A stretch of DNA of 64,000 nucleotides from Hyaloperonospora brassicae (GCA_947650285.1 CANTFL010001198.1:248001-312000), one strand, 5' to 3'. Numbered from the stretch's first letter, positions 31,867 to 42,110 are shown. Notes: generated from the sequence alone by a model not told the origin. Numbers and translations: made by a program.

Positions 31867-33215
31867 CTACTCATAGGACTGCATAACTTCAAATCGGTTT
31901 TGACTCGCACTATTGCGCTCAAAATTTTGCAACAACGCGCCACACTTCAGGTCCGCTTCGTATATCCAGGTCGGATCGTCGTGTTGCTTCCATTGAACTA
32001 AAAATTGTCGATGCACTCGAATACAACGAGTTTTACGTCCTGATCGCACATCCAAGATTTTCTCCACTTCGTATTCGTTAGCAGCCAACTCAATTTCCCA
32101 ACTATCTTCCGGCAACAATGACTCATCGAAATTTACACGATCATCACAGTTAGTCGCTAGCACACTTCCTAGGCGATCGGGAAACTGTAACACTGGCTTT
32201 AACTTGGAGACGTGCACTAACGGGAACAATCGGTATGGATTTCCTGAAATCTCCACACGAACAGCATGTTCCCCACATAACTCCGTCACTCGGAACGGTC
32301 CGTGCCACATATATGCTAACTTCCGAGCATGATCGTCTTTGACTCGGTTTAAGTAGAGCCAAACTTGCGATCCGCACTTGATATCACACACTTCATTATT
32401 GTCATTGTGTCGATCCGCTCGATCTTGGATCGCGATCTGAAGACGTTCGGTTACCATTGCTCTTGCCCTCTGATATTGACGTTGAACGCTATGTCGTCAT
32501 CTTCTAGGGTCGGCATCGCGTGTTTGACTGCTCCCCAACGGTAATTTTTCTCTCGATGTCGATCTTGGATCCCAGCCATGGATCAAATAGAACGGAGTGT
32601 CTCCACGGTTTCGATCTTGTGTCGTTTTCATAACTAATGTCAATCTTTCTGGAAATGCATCCCAGTATTTCTGTTCTACGTCCGTGACGTACATCTTAAT
32701 CGACCGAGTCAACGTCTGTACCATCCGCTCCGCAGTTCCGTTCGCTTGCGGTCGGTACGCCATGGTCGCACGTTGCTTTTGCCAAGCGATCCGATTGAAC
32801 GCTCGAGAAAAGTCGGACATAAATCCAAGCTCCCTGTCGTGACGTATAACTTCACTGGCTCCAAATCTTCGAGACACACTTTTTTCATATCCTTCAGCGA
32901 CCGTTTGCGCGGTCCTCGACGAACTTGGTCTCGCGATCACATATCCTGAGAAAAGAGCTATCCACAGCAGCAGTTCTCTGTTTCCTTTAAATGACTGCGG
33001 CAACGATGGGATATGATCCATCGCGATCACCCGAAATGGTTATGTAGCCTGTATGTTTCCCGGGGATCTGCTGCGGATCGCGGGCAGACCCTTCCCGGTT
33101 GTACAGTCCGCGCATTCGCCAACATAACGTTGTATACTCCGATACAATCCTATCCAGTGAAAATCGGATCTGATCCGCTGATAAGTCCTCCCGATCCCCT
33201 GGTGACCACCCTCCT
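31867..33215 (-). pseudogene. integrase and chromodomain of element D (3' part)
   Basis: Begins in the zinc-binding region (GGHQGIGRTYQRI to ECADC), cut on its N-terminal side by element C. The core has MIAMDHIPSLP, VIRHDRELG and NGTAERMVQTL, so D, D and E are readable. Frame changes lie at about 32480 and 33035. The tail (31867-32457) has KCGSQVWLYLNRVK, HGPFRVTELCGEHAV and a C-terminal chromodomain (YEVEKILDVRSG, QFLVQWKQHDDPTWIYEADL). Integrase inserts the cDNA and the chromodomain guides it to chromatin. Confidence 0.85.
33211..33215. repeat. target-site duplication of element C, left (ctcct)
   Basis: ctcct directly before the C LTR is repeated directly after it at 41196-41200. A 5-bp duplication is normal for Gypsy elements. 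Confidence 0.95.
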
Positions 33216-33605
33216 TGTAACGGGGCACACCCTTGCGTAACTTAACGCAAGGGATTTGGGTGCCCCGACAGACGTACACGTGGCGAGCGAGGAAGCGTAG
33301 GTAGGGTAAAAGTAGAACTGTTATATTAATAAATTAAGTCTTTAAACTACTGTCTCTTCGCTTGACTTAATTCAATTATACTAATATAACTGCATGTATG
33401 GTGACGTCTCGTCACCACTCATTGCGCGCGTCTTGCGGCGATTGGTGGGTTGATATCATCACGATATCAACCAATGAACAGACCCTTCTGGTCGACCCTT
33501 CAATATCACCGCTTTGGTGATATTGTTTAAAGAATATCCATCTTTATATTCTTTATTGTCACTTTCCTTAAGTGACAATATCATGTAACGGGCTGCCCCG
33601 TTACA
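33216..33605 (-). repeat. 3' LTR of element C
   Basis: 390 bp, identical by eye to 40806-41195. A purine tract (minus-strand TTAAGGGGGGTGA) adjoins at 33606-33616. Confidence 0.95.
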
Positions 33606-33735
33606 TCACCCCCCTTAACTGATAGTCACCGTGTGACTATCGAAAATATGGAGGCCACCCGTTGGCCACCATTGGGACAGGGAGCACTTGTTTGGTCCGT
33701 TCCACTCACTTTCCACTTGACCTCGCATAGTTAAC

Positions 33736-35342
33736 ATGTCTATGCGAGGTGACTCAAGACCCACACAGCCTGGTGTTGTGCAAGCCTCTGCGGCAGACGA
33801 CGAAGCGTCTGCCGCCCCTTCTTCGCCTGCAGCAACAGGTGCTGCAGGTGCACGCGGTATCACGCCGCGTGCGCACGATGACCCCGATGTGGAGGTCATC
33901 TACTCTGGCGAGTCAGACGTGTCTGACTCGGGCAATGCTCCAGAGGCGTCTCGCTCACCGGCGACGCCTCAGTGTTTGCCAAGGTCACTGCCGAACGAAC
34001 GGACTCGTGATTTGCATCACAGTCTGTTCGGCATGATGATGACGATGATCAGGGTGGTGAGTTCTATTCTTCACCACCGCCGGCTCGTGCGTCTTTGCAC
34101 GAGCGTGATGACGATGGCGCGAGCCGTCGTCAATCTGGGAGCCGTGGTACCGACAAGGGTACCACTGTGAAGCGTGATGAGTTGAAGCCGTGGCGTTTGC
34201 CCGAACAACTCATCAATAGCCTGTCTCACGAGACAGGCCAACACCATCGAATACCCTTATTCGATGCAACCGAGCTTCACGGCTTGAGTTCCAGCGCGAA
34301 GAACTTTCGCGCTGAAGAAGACTTTTATCTCGATGTCTTCCTTAGACATCGATGGTACAATAGCAACCAAAAGCGTGACAAAACATCGCTTTTGGCTGCG
34401 TGGAACGCGTTCGTCCAAAACGTCAAGAATTTTGGACGAGAGGGGTGGCTCAAGAAACTTGAGGCAACACGCCTCAGGTTCGAACGGCGAACGCCAACCG
34501 GTGCTAGGTACCGGTTGCATTGTTTATCTAGTGAGGCAGGCATTCCTTGCCTCACATGGGGAGACCCTTGTGCGAGTTGTGTTGACAACTCGCAGCGTGC
34601 ACATAGGGATGTGTACTCCCTAAATTCGCCCTGGGGAAGGGCACACATCTCGGCTGAGATGCGTGACGCGATTGCAAACTTGCAATCCGTCTACCAGCGC
34701 CTAGGGCGCGTGTTTACCGATGGGCCACAGGACTCATCGGATGGGTCTCGTCATACTGGCGGACGAGACCTTCAACATCCATCAACAGCTGAGAGCGGGG
34801 CTCCCAGCTGTTCCAAGAGGGTGGATACCCCCTCCACTGGACGAGGTAGCTCGTCCTTGATCCTGAATCGTCACGGTGATTCAAGATACGCTCCACTAGA
34901 AAGCGTTGATCACCGTGAGCATCCACCAAAGGATGTGGTGGAGGAGGAAAGACCTCCTCTAGAACCCCAGGCCCACCATCTCGACCCTTACGAGATGGAT
35001 CGCGCAATCGATGAATTGCGCGATGACTTGAAGCACGAGCGCGACCGGCGCTACGCTTTGACTGATACCGTGCGGAAGAACCGCAAATATCACGAGGCTG
35101 ATCGGGCGAGAGATCGCGCCGATTATGCCACAGCGCAGCTTCAGGTCGAGCGGGATGTCCGCTCCCTATTCGGCGAGCTGGCGACATCTCGCGGGGAGAT
35201 ATCTCGGTTGAGTTCCGAGGTATCATATCTGCGCGACCAGAAGGATCGTCTGGAGCGCGAACGCAAGAACCTGATGGATGTTCTTGAGCGTGGGGGCTAT
35301 CTTCATCGGAAGAAGAAGGCTCGTACCGACAGTACGGTATGA
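33736..35342 (+). CDS. antisense protein of element C (one frameshift), coiled coil, function unknown
   Basis: About 535 codons opposite to gag-pol, starting [11 protein letters not shown] 130 bp inside the 3' LTR. One break, at 34031-34040 (ggcatgatgatgacg, where A reads ggcaatgatgacg), divides it. From there to 35342 it is fully open. Order: Ser/Ala/Pro-rich and acidic N-terminus with [18 protein letters not shown] (SUMO-interacting-like); basic SRRQSGSRG; central block with [35 protein letters not shown] and CASC, whose Cys/His could bind a metal; disordered stretch; then a long coiled coil (about 34990-35300) and a basic end HRKKKART. The segment 34714-35342 overlaps the integrase tail on the other strand. 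No family recognised. Conservation in A and B suggests a real protein; a role in nuclear targeting or Gag/chromatin contact is only inference. Confidence 0.7.
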
Positions 35343-35529
35343 GTGGCCCCACGTAAAACGTAGGATGCGTGCGCATCCTACGTGGCAATTCGAGTGTGTA
35401 TGCATTGCTCTTGCGGTGCAACACACGAAAAAGACCAATGTATTTTGGCAGTAGGTTACTACTGCCGACATTGGTGATTGCATGTCTAGGTAAGTTTACC
35501 GTAGACAGTAGTACTAGGTCGTTAACCAT
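34714..35529 (-). CDS. integrase tail and chromodomain of element C
   Basis: 271 open codons beginning [20 protein letters not shown], directly after a TAA at 35533-35535. The KYIGLFRVL...[12 protein letters not shown] module (about 35330-35529) lies just outside the antisense overlap. It is followed by a Ser/Pro/Arg linker opposite the antisense coiled coil. The chromodomain [35 protein letters not shown] lies opposite the disordered antisense segment. With a stop before it, translation would need readthrough or a separate start. Confidence 0.75.
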   Translation of the reverse strand: MVNDLVLLSTVNLPRHAITNVGSSNLLPKYIGLFRVLHRKSNAYTLELPRRMRTHPTFYVGPLIPYCRYEPSSSDEDSPHAQEHPSGSCVRAPDDPSGRADMIPRNSTEISPREMSPARRIGSGHPARPEAALWHNRRDLSPDQPRDICGSSARYQSKRSAGRARASSHRAIHRLRDPSRKGRDGGPGVLEEVFPPPPHPLVDAHGDQRFLVERILNHRDDSGSRTSYLVQWRGYPPSWNSWEPRSQLLMDVEGLVRQYDETHPMSPVAHR

Positions 35530-35532
35530 AAA

Positions 35533-36512
35533 TTAAAGAACATTTGCTCTTCCATTCTTGTCTGCGTTCCGTTTCTGACGGTCCACCGCATTTGCGATGG
35601 AATCCTGAACGAAACGGACTACCGCCTCTCGAGTCAGCAGGAAGTTCTCTGCTGACTCTTTGTTTTGTCTAGCAGTGCGCTTCGTGCGCACTGCTAAGAG
35701 ATTGCTCTCTTCTTCAGCGAGGTTGTCTTCTTCCTCGCTGGCATAATCGTTGGCGATGCTAAATATACCAGCATCGTCATCATCATCCGAATCAATAATA
35801 GCGTCTTCGCTATTATTGAGATGATCTTCTTCATCGATGTCGACTTGATCGACATCGGCATCATACGTGACGACGTTTGCGTCGACACGTGATGAGCAAG
35901 AGCCAAAACGGTTTTTGCTCGAGCGAGTCCCTCCCCCCTTATCCAAGAGTCACACTCTAGAAGGGTGGGCACACGTGGATGGCGTAGGCCATTCACGTAA
36001 AACGGTGTGTGCTGTGTTGAAGCATGCACCGAACTATTGATGGCGAATTCCACCATGGGTAGGAATTCGCTCCAACTCGGAAACGAGTGGACATATCCTC
36101 GAAGAATCTCTTCGAGGACACGGTTCGCACGTTCCGTCTGACCATCTGTTTCTGGATGGTCAGAAGTGGACATCTTCAATCGTGTTCCGAGAGTACGGAA
36201 CACGGTTTGCCAAAATTCCGCCGTGAACCGAGGGTCACGGTCGGATACGAGTTCACGGGGTAACCCGTGGAGTCTAAAGACCGTGTCTAGAAAGACACGA
36301 GCACAACCTTGAGCCTTGATTGACTCAGGGACAGCAGCAAGATGGACCATCTTGCTGAATCGGTCCACAAACACAAGAATACCATTATTCTTGTGAGCGT
36401 CTTCGGGAAACCCGAAGACGAAGTCCATTGAAACGGACTGCCAGCACTCTGTCGGAACAGGCAGAGGCTGCAATGGCGCACGGGATGAAGGACTAGGCTT
36501 CACCCGTTGACA
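35533..36512 (-). pseudogene. integrase core of element C
   Basis: SMDFVFGFPEDAHKNN, ELVSDRDPRFTAEFW and TDGQTERAN keep D, D and E. A 1-bp loss near 35935, shared with A, moves the frame before the acidic insert (DVDQVDIDEEDHLNNSED, then NKESAENF). The insert frame ends GRANVL at TAA. A short stop-bearing linker lies upstream. Confidence 0.85.
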
Positions 36513-37486
36513 AACTTCGCAAGCACGGATGTACTTGCGGAAAAACAGATACTGGCGGGGCCAGTAAAAGTCGCGACTTACCGTGAGGTAAGGCTTTTAT
36601 CTACCACGATGGCCGCCTGTTGGGGCATCGTGACACTCATACATGATGCGTAAACGCAAATCATGATGAGCGGGTACGACGACACGAGGCATGTCGTCGG
36701 CAACAGCTGTATAGTACAGAAATCCGTTGCGTGTACCTACCGATCCTCATCGGATCAGTACAAAGCCGATAAATCCCTCATGGATTTACTGGATGGATTC
36801 ACCAGATGATCCATCAATCGCAGAAGATCCTTATCTTCCGCATATGCCTTTCGTACGTCGTCAAGTAAACTTGACTACGGGACACTGACTGACAGTGTCG
36901 CAACAGTGGGCTTGTCCTCACTGTTGGATTGCGCGTCCGGCTCGAAATCGGGCCGGCGCGAAAGAGCATCCGCGACGACATTGAGTCGTCCCGGTTTATA
37001 CTCCACGGAGAAGTTATACTCCGCGAAGAAAGACAGCCACCTCGCCATTCTTTGCGAGAGGTGAGGGCTGTTTACGGCCGTGCGTAATGACGCATGGTCC
37101 GTGTAGACAACAAACGGTCTATCTCCCAAGAGATAGACGCGAAATTTAGCCAGTGCGTACTTCATGGCAAGGAGTTCCTTGTCATGCACTGGGTAATTAC
37201 GCTCAGCTGCTTGCAGCTGACGCGACTGATAACAGATGACGCGCTCCGCGCCATCTGCATCGAACTGCATTAACGCACAGCCGATTGCGAAATCGCTGGC
37301 GTCACAGACCACATGAAAAGGTCTTTCCTGATCTGCAATCGCCAAGATCGGCGATTGCATCAAGCTTTGCTTGATACCTTCAAAGGAACGCTGGCACTCA
37401 GCGTTCCATGACCACTTGACATTTTTCTTGAGCAGAACAGAAAGATGAACAGTCATCTCGGCGTAGTTGCGCGAGTACTTGTGCAA
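36513..37486 (-). pseudogene. RNase H and zinc-binding linker of element C
   Basis: 36875-37486 holds the RT connection and RNase H with VVCDASDFAIG, HDKELLAMKY and YTDHASLRTA. All three acidic residues are present, unlike A and B. It ends at a TAG in place of the Ser codon of A (VPSSSLL). The linker to integrase has the frame change near 36745 and the TAA near 36605 shared with A. Confidence 0.85.
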
Positions 37487-37495
37487 GTAGGCCCC

Positions 37496-38353
37496 TCAGC
37501 CAAGGAACTTACGAAGTCCCTTGACATCGACTGGCACTGGCCAGTCGGTGATCGCCTTGATCTTTTCGGGATCAGGGCGTACGCCGTGTTTCCCCACGAT
37601 GTACCCAAGAAGTGGTATTTCGCTAGCCGCGAATATACACTTCTTGAGGTTGGCGTACAACTTATGCTTGCGCATAAGTTGAAGAACCTGACGAACGTGA
37701 GTTCTGTGAACTTCAACGTCCGTCTTTCCGTCCATAGTCCGGCTATGGACGAACACATCGTCGAAGTAACTCGGTGCGAAGTCTCGCACCGGTCTCAACA
37801 GATTTGTTACACATCTGTTGAATGTTGCAGGGGCATTACTCAGCCCCTGTGGCATCACTAGCCACTCCCACAGCATCCCGCTGGGGGTACTCACTGCTGT
37901 GAACGGGACGTCCCGTTCACGCATCAGGATCTGATAGAATCCATCCATCAGATCCATGGACGAAAAGATGGTACTCTTTGACATACCATCTATGATTACG
38001 TACTTCCTCGGTATCGGCGTCTGAGCCGGTACCGTTGCAGCATTCAACTTGTTGAATGCGTGCACTATCCGCCACCCTCCTGTGGCCTTTCGCACACAGA
38101 AGGTCGGAGAGCTGTGAGGGGATGTTGATTCCCTCACATGGCCCGCTGCTAAGCGATCGGCAAAGAACTTGTCGATCGCTATCACTTTTTCACGAGGCAG
38201 TGGCCACTGCTTCATGACACAGTATTTCGAGCCGGATTTGAGCTCGATCTCGTGTCGAGTGCCTTTGTCCTTAGGCAACTCGCAAGGTACGGATTCAGGG
38301 AACACATCCTTGAAATCGATCAAATCCTTATACAAAGAATTTTCTTGAAGCGA
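37496..38353 (-). pseudogene. reverse transcriptase of element C
   Basis: Open from just after TAA (38354-38356) to TGA (37493-37495). Contains LYKDLIDFKDVFPESVPCEL, VRKATGGWRIVHAFN, SSMDLMDGFYQI, MPQGLSNAPATFN and SYFDDVFVHSR. The catalytic residues look intact. The upstream TAA replaces the Trp codon of A and is shared with B. Confidence 0.85.
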
Positions 38354-38356
38354 CTT

Positions 38357-39621
38357 TTAGGATTGAGACGTGTATCGCTCAATCCGAGTCTTCTCATCGA
38401 GGAAACTTTCGTCCATCGATGAGCTGCTGAGAACCCGTTCGTTCTCAGCAAATACTGTTGCCGACCGAATATCGGCCACATACTCATCCTCTGTGACGAG
38501 TATGCAGATCTGCTTGACTTTGCCACTACGCAGATCACGCAAGAACCGTTTCGGTTCTAGCGTTGGCAACTGAGTTATCTCCGAAGTCAACTTCGGAGGC
38601 ACAATCAGATCAAGCGTATAAGCGCCTACGCTTGATCCGTCATTAACCAAGACGTTCAACGTCTCGGTTTCTTCCTGGGAACTTGCTTCCACAGGTTGCT
38701 GAGGGCCTGATCCCTCAGCAAGCAACTCTTGAGGAACTCCTTCCTCAAGTACGTGGGGACTTATTCCCTCGACGTCTTCCGACTGTGGCTGTGCAACCAC
38801 AGTCAGGAACCGATCCTCTACGGTCGACTCTCCAGTCGACCTAGGATGTCCATGTTGCCCCTTGGGGGCAACAGATTTCTTTCTTCTAAGATGCTGCCCG
38901 CTAGGCATGCATCCATGTCCCGGTCCACTCGACTTATTCGAGTGGTTGACCTTCGGCGCAGCCTGTACTTCTGTACAGCCGCCGGGAGCTTGCTCCACAG
39001 TGTAGTGATCAACTACACTGTGACCTTGTGCAGTCGTGCTAACGACCGTACCGCAAGTGAGGCCATCGCACTCACTCGCAGAACATCCACACGCTTGTGG
39101 ACGCTCCAAGATGTTCATCAGATGGCCATCTGATGAACAAGCAGCAGGCATCTTCACGGATCGATGCTGCCAGCTCACCCTTGGCTTGTACTTTCTGAGC
39201 CAAGGTAATCCCAGGATGACATCGAATTTTTCATCCAGATCTAGTACGATGAAATCATCATCGTACTGCTCGCCCTCTAACGTGTAGTGGATTCCTACTA
39301 CACGTTTCTCAACGGTTATCGATGCGCCTGTTGCAAGGCGCACCGTCATCCTTGTGAGGGGAATGTCGCGCTCAACGAGCTTGAGCCTACGACCCTCTAG
39401 TGACTGACGACGAACAAAGTTGTTCGACGCCCCACAGTCTACTAGGGCACGAAGCGACAAGTCATTTGTCGCTTCCAACTTCAAGGTGATGAGCGAAACG
39501 TCATCACCAGGTGCAGAGACACACAATGATTGTGTATCTGGAGCAACTTTCGTCAAGAGATTTGCAAATTCTCTTGAGGTTGCTGGATCAGTAGGGCGCT
39601 CCACCCCTACTGACCCCGACC
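38357..39621 (-). CDS. pol: protease part of element C pol
   Basis: Open in the -1 frame relative to gag from the slippery heptamer (39622-39628) down to a TAA. Contains LRALVDCGASNNFVRR, VILGLPWLRKY and a long disordered spacer with the CGCSASECDG block, ending RIERYTSQS. As a Gag-protease fusion it could still mature particles. There is no good ATG at its start, which supports frameshift expression. Confidence 0.75.
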
Positions 39622-39628
39622 ATTTTTT
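39588..39628 (-). promoter_or_regulatory. candidate -1 ribosomal frameshift site at the gag end of element C
   Basis: In the gag frame the RNA reads TCA AAA AAT, giving the heptamer A AAA AAT (39628-39622). After 8 nt a 9-bp perfect stem (TCAGTAGGG with CCCTACTGA, 8-nt loop) follows and includes the gag stop. Slipping one base back enters the open pol frame at TGG TCG GGG. Such stems are everywhere in this element, so the stem alone is weak evidence; the heptamer in correct phase is the stronger part. B keeps the heptamer (50334-50340); A has AATAAAT. Confidence 0.6.
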
Positions 39629-40761
39629 GATGGTCCTTCTCGCTGTTGCGGTTTCGCAACAGCGCTGGACCCACGCCCATTGCCCTTTCTGGCGAATGGT
39701 CGTCCATTTCGCTCAGTACTGTTTGGTACTGGGCGTGGAGCACTACACTCGTATGCGTAGTGCCCTAACTTCTGACAGCGATTGCACCTCTGCAATCGCT
39801 TGTTGCTTATAGAGCGAGGTCTCTCGCTCTCAACATAACAGAGGTCCATTGGTTCTGGACCTCCGATCTCTTGTCGTCTCGGTGGACGGTAAGAGTTTGA
39901 GCTAGCATGAGCCTGTCTCATGCTAAAGTCTTCCTGTTCCGCGGCTGATATCGCTTCTTCAAGCGTATTCAGCTCAAGGCGGAACAGGTGGCTCCTGACG
40001 GGCCCTTCTGCGAGCCCTCGCATGAACACCGTAATCAACGTGTGTTCATGAACTGGGTTTGCAGTTATACTACTCGCAAGGAGTCGTATATGTTGTGCGT
40101 AAGCGTGCACATCACGATTACCCTGCTTGAGTTTCAGGAGCTCTGAACGAGCCCTGAACTCAGCCCGTGGCGGCTCAAACGTTTGTCTGAGCCGGGACTT
40201 GAAGTCATCTAGCGACCTAAACACGTTTGGGTCGCTACTCTCGAGTCCCAGGGACCAAGTTTTGGCACGCCCTGCCAAGTGGGTCTGAGCAAATGTGAGT
40301 TTCATTTGCTCATCTTCGACGCGACGAGCCCTTAGGGCTCTGTCGAGTTCGACAAACCATAGTAACAGGGAGTCCTCCGGGACTCCACTGTACTTGGAGA
40401 TGTCGACTTTCATCACTTCGGGACGACGCGCATGCGCCGTCCCGCCCACAGCAGCATGGAATTGCTGCTGTCTCAACAGCTCCGTCTGTTGAGCACCGAG
40501 TTCTCTCAACTGCTCGGCCTGTTGAGAGCCTTGCTGGTGAAGCAAGGCTACTTTCTCCCTCTCGAGAGCAAGTTCATTGTGAATGAACTTGGCGATAGCA
40601 GCATGTTGTTGGTCTCTGTCTATAGACTCCAATATGGTGCTGACGACGAGTTCGCCTACGGTAGAACTCATTCGTTCTACCGCACCCCATTCGATGTCAC
40701 TCAAATGGGTAAACCCTTCACGCGTGGCGTGAAAGGTGTCTTCTTCATCCAACATGAACAT
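39607..40761 (-). CDS. gag: Gag of element C
   Basis: 384 residues, intact, starting MFMLDEEDTFHATREG 44 nt inside the LTR and ending GRGQ at TAG. Same domains as A: Gln-rich coiled coil, Gag core, and one CCHC knuckle CNRCQKLGHYAYEC. It contains the slippery heptamer five codons before its stop. It is the most complete product of the youngest copy. Confidence 0.92.
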   Translation of the reverse strand: MFMLDEEDTFHATREGFTHLSDIEWGAVERMSSTVGELVVSTILESIDRDQQHAAIAKFIHNELALEREKVALLHQQGSQQAEQLRELGAQQTELLRQQQFHAAVGGTAHARRPEVMKVDISKYSGVPEDSLLLWFVELDRALRARRVEDEQMKLTFAQTHLAGRAKTWSLGLESSDPNVFRSLDDFKSRLRQTFEPPRAEFRARSELLKLKQGNRDVHAYAQHIRLLASSITANPVHEHTLITVFMRGLAEGPVRSHLFRLELNTLEEAISAAEQEDFSMRQAHASSNSYRPPRRQEIGGPEPMDLCYVESERPRSISNKRLQRCNRCQKLGHYAYECSAPRPVPNSTERNGRPFARKGNGRGSSAVAKPQQREGPSKNGRGQ

Positions 40762-40788
40762 GTTGGATGATGTGGTCCTTGGAAGGAC

Positions 40789-40805
40789 TACAAAGTGCTA
40801 CCAGG
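40789..40805 (-). other. candidate primer-binding site of element C
   Basis: Minus-strand CCTGGTAGCACTTTGTAG follows the 5' LTR directly. Confidence 0.5.
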
Positions 40806-41195
40806 TGTAACGGGGCACACCCTTGCGTAACTTAACGCAAGGGATTTGGGTGCCCCGACAGACGTACACGTGGCGAGCGAGGAAGCGTAGGTAGGGTAAA
40901 AGTAGAACTGTTATATTAATAAATTAAGTCTTTAAACTACTGTCTCTTCGCTTGACTTAATTCAATTATACTAATATAACTGCATGTATGGTGACGTCTC
41001 GTCACCACTCATTGCGCGCGTCTTGCGGCGATTGGTGGGTTGATATCATCACGATATCAACCAATGAACAGACCCTTCTGGTCGACCCTTCAATATCACC
41101 GCTTTGGTGATATTGTTTAAAGAATATCCATCTTTATATTCTTTATTGTCACTTTCCTTAAGTGACAATATCATGTAACGGGCTGCCCCGTTACA
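40806..41195 (-). repeat. 5' LTR of element C
   Basis: 390 bp, identical by eye to 33216-33605, followed by the ctcct duplication at 41196-41200. Confidence 0.95.
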
Positions 41196-41200
41196 CTCCT
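41196..41200. repeat. target-site duplication of element C, right (ctcct)
   Basis: Matches 33211-33215 exactly. Confidence 0.95.
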
Positions 41201-41286
41201 AGCTGGTGTGGTAATGGTGCATAAAATCTTGCTGCAACAATTTTGGTACAACCAGACGGACCACCTCTATACGATCTTCCGACTCC

Positions 41287-42110
41287 TTAGCGGATCGGGG
41301 GCTGAAGAACAGCAATCCGTTTTCGTCCACTTCGTAGTCTGGAGCGATCACAGAGCATAATTTTGCATCCTCTGCGTTTAATTTGGGACAGATCGTCTAC
41401 AAGATATTCCTTCAGATTGGCGATCCAGCTCTCTTCCTCTTGCGCTTGTTTTATCCGCTCGATCCGCATCCGCTGCACTATTTCTTCTTGATAAACTTCG
41501 GGTTGTTGACGCCTTCGCTGCGCGGATCGTGTGATCGCTATCATTTTCACCACGCGATCCTTTTTTTCGGCAGGAGCAACTCGTGCAGCCTGTTGACGGA
41601 TATCAAATCTTGCAATTCTATATCTAAGTGTACAATGACATCTTTCTCTTGCTGCAGAGCTGCACTGGCTAGTCGATACGCACTTTGGTTCCACTCCCTT
41701 TTCATGTGTAAGAACTCGTGTTTTGGCCAAGATTGAAGTTTCTGCATTGCTTTATGACGCAGTAACTGTAGCCCGGGTGCTTTACAAATCATCTCTCCCC
41801 GCGTTTGCCTGATCAATGGGTTCGAGTCACTACATATAATGACTCGTTTCCTAGTTTGGTTGTCCAGCAGATCGAGACCCAACAACATACCACGATATTA
41901 TGCTGCATTTACCGTCAGATCTACCGCGTATTCTTCAGCGGCTGAGATGATGGTCCATTCTAGTAACTTCCACACGATGGCACTATATGCCCCTCTCTTG
42001 CGTTTAGTCGGCGCCGATACTTCTAAACTGACCACCAACAGGCATTATTCCGTACCTACTGTGGGAGGTAGCATAGTTACCAATTTTTTATTTTCTTCTG
42101 TGTAGCGATT
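41287..42110 (-). pseudogene. second RNase H domain (RVT_3/archaeal-type) of element D
   Basis: Reads NAA then TAA (Glu to stop) YRGMLLGLDLL, CSDSNPLIRQTRGE and EWNQSAYRLASAAL, the NxAEYxxLLxGL, SDSxL and ADxLA motifs of the plant/archaeal RNase H type. The last Asp is Tyr. It lies between the ordinary RNase H and integrase. A second RNase H of this type is known in plant Tat elements and in some oomycete Gypsy elements. This copy is inactive. Confidence 0.7.

Larger units (their letters stand above)
33216..41195 (-). mobile_element. Gypsy element C (same family as A), full length, youngest insertion
   Basis: 7,980 bp, two 390-bp LTRs that look identical base for base, and a perfect 5-bp target duplication. 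It is inserted in the integrase zinc-binding region of D. Gag is intact, the antisense frame has one break, and pol carries several stops and frameshifts, most shared with A or B. Confidence 0.95.

Noticed and set aside
39588..39613. The stem at the gag end as independent proof of frameshifting
   Set aside because: Similar perfect stems occur about every 40 nt in this element, so its position could be chance.
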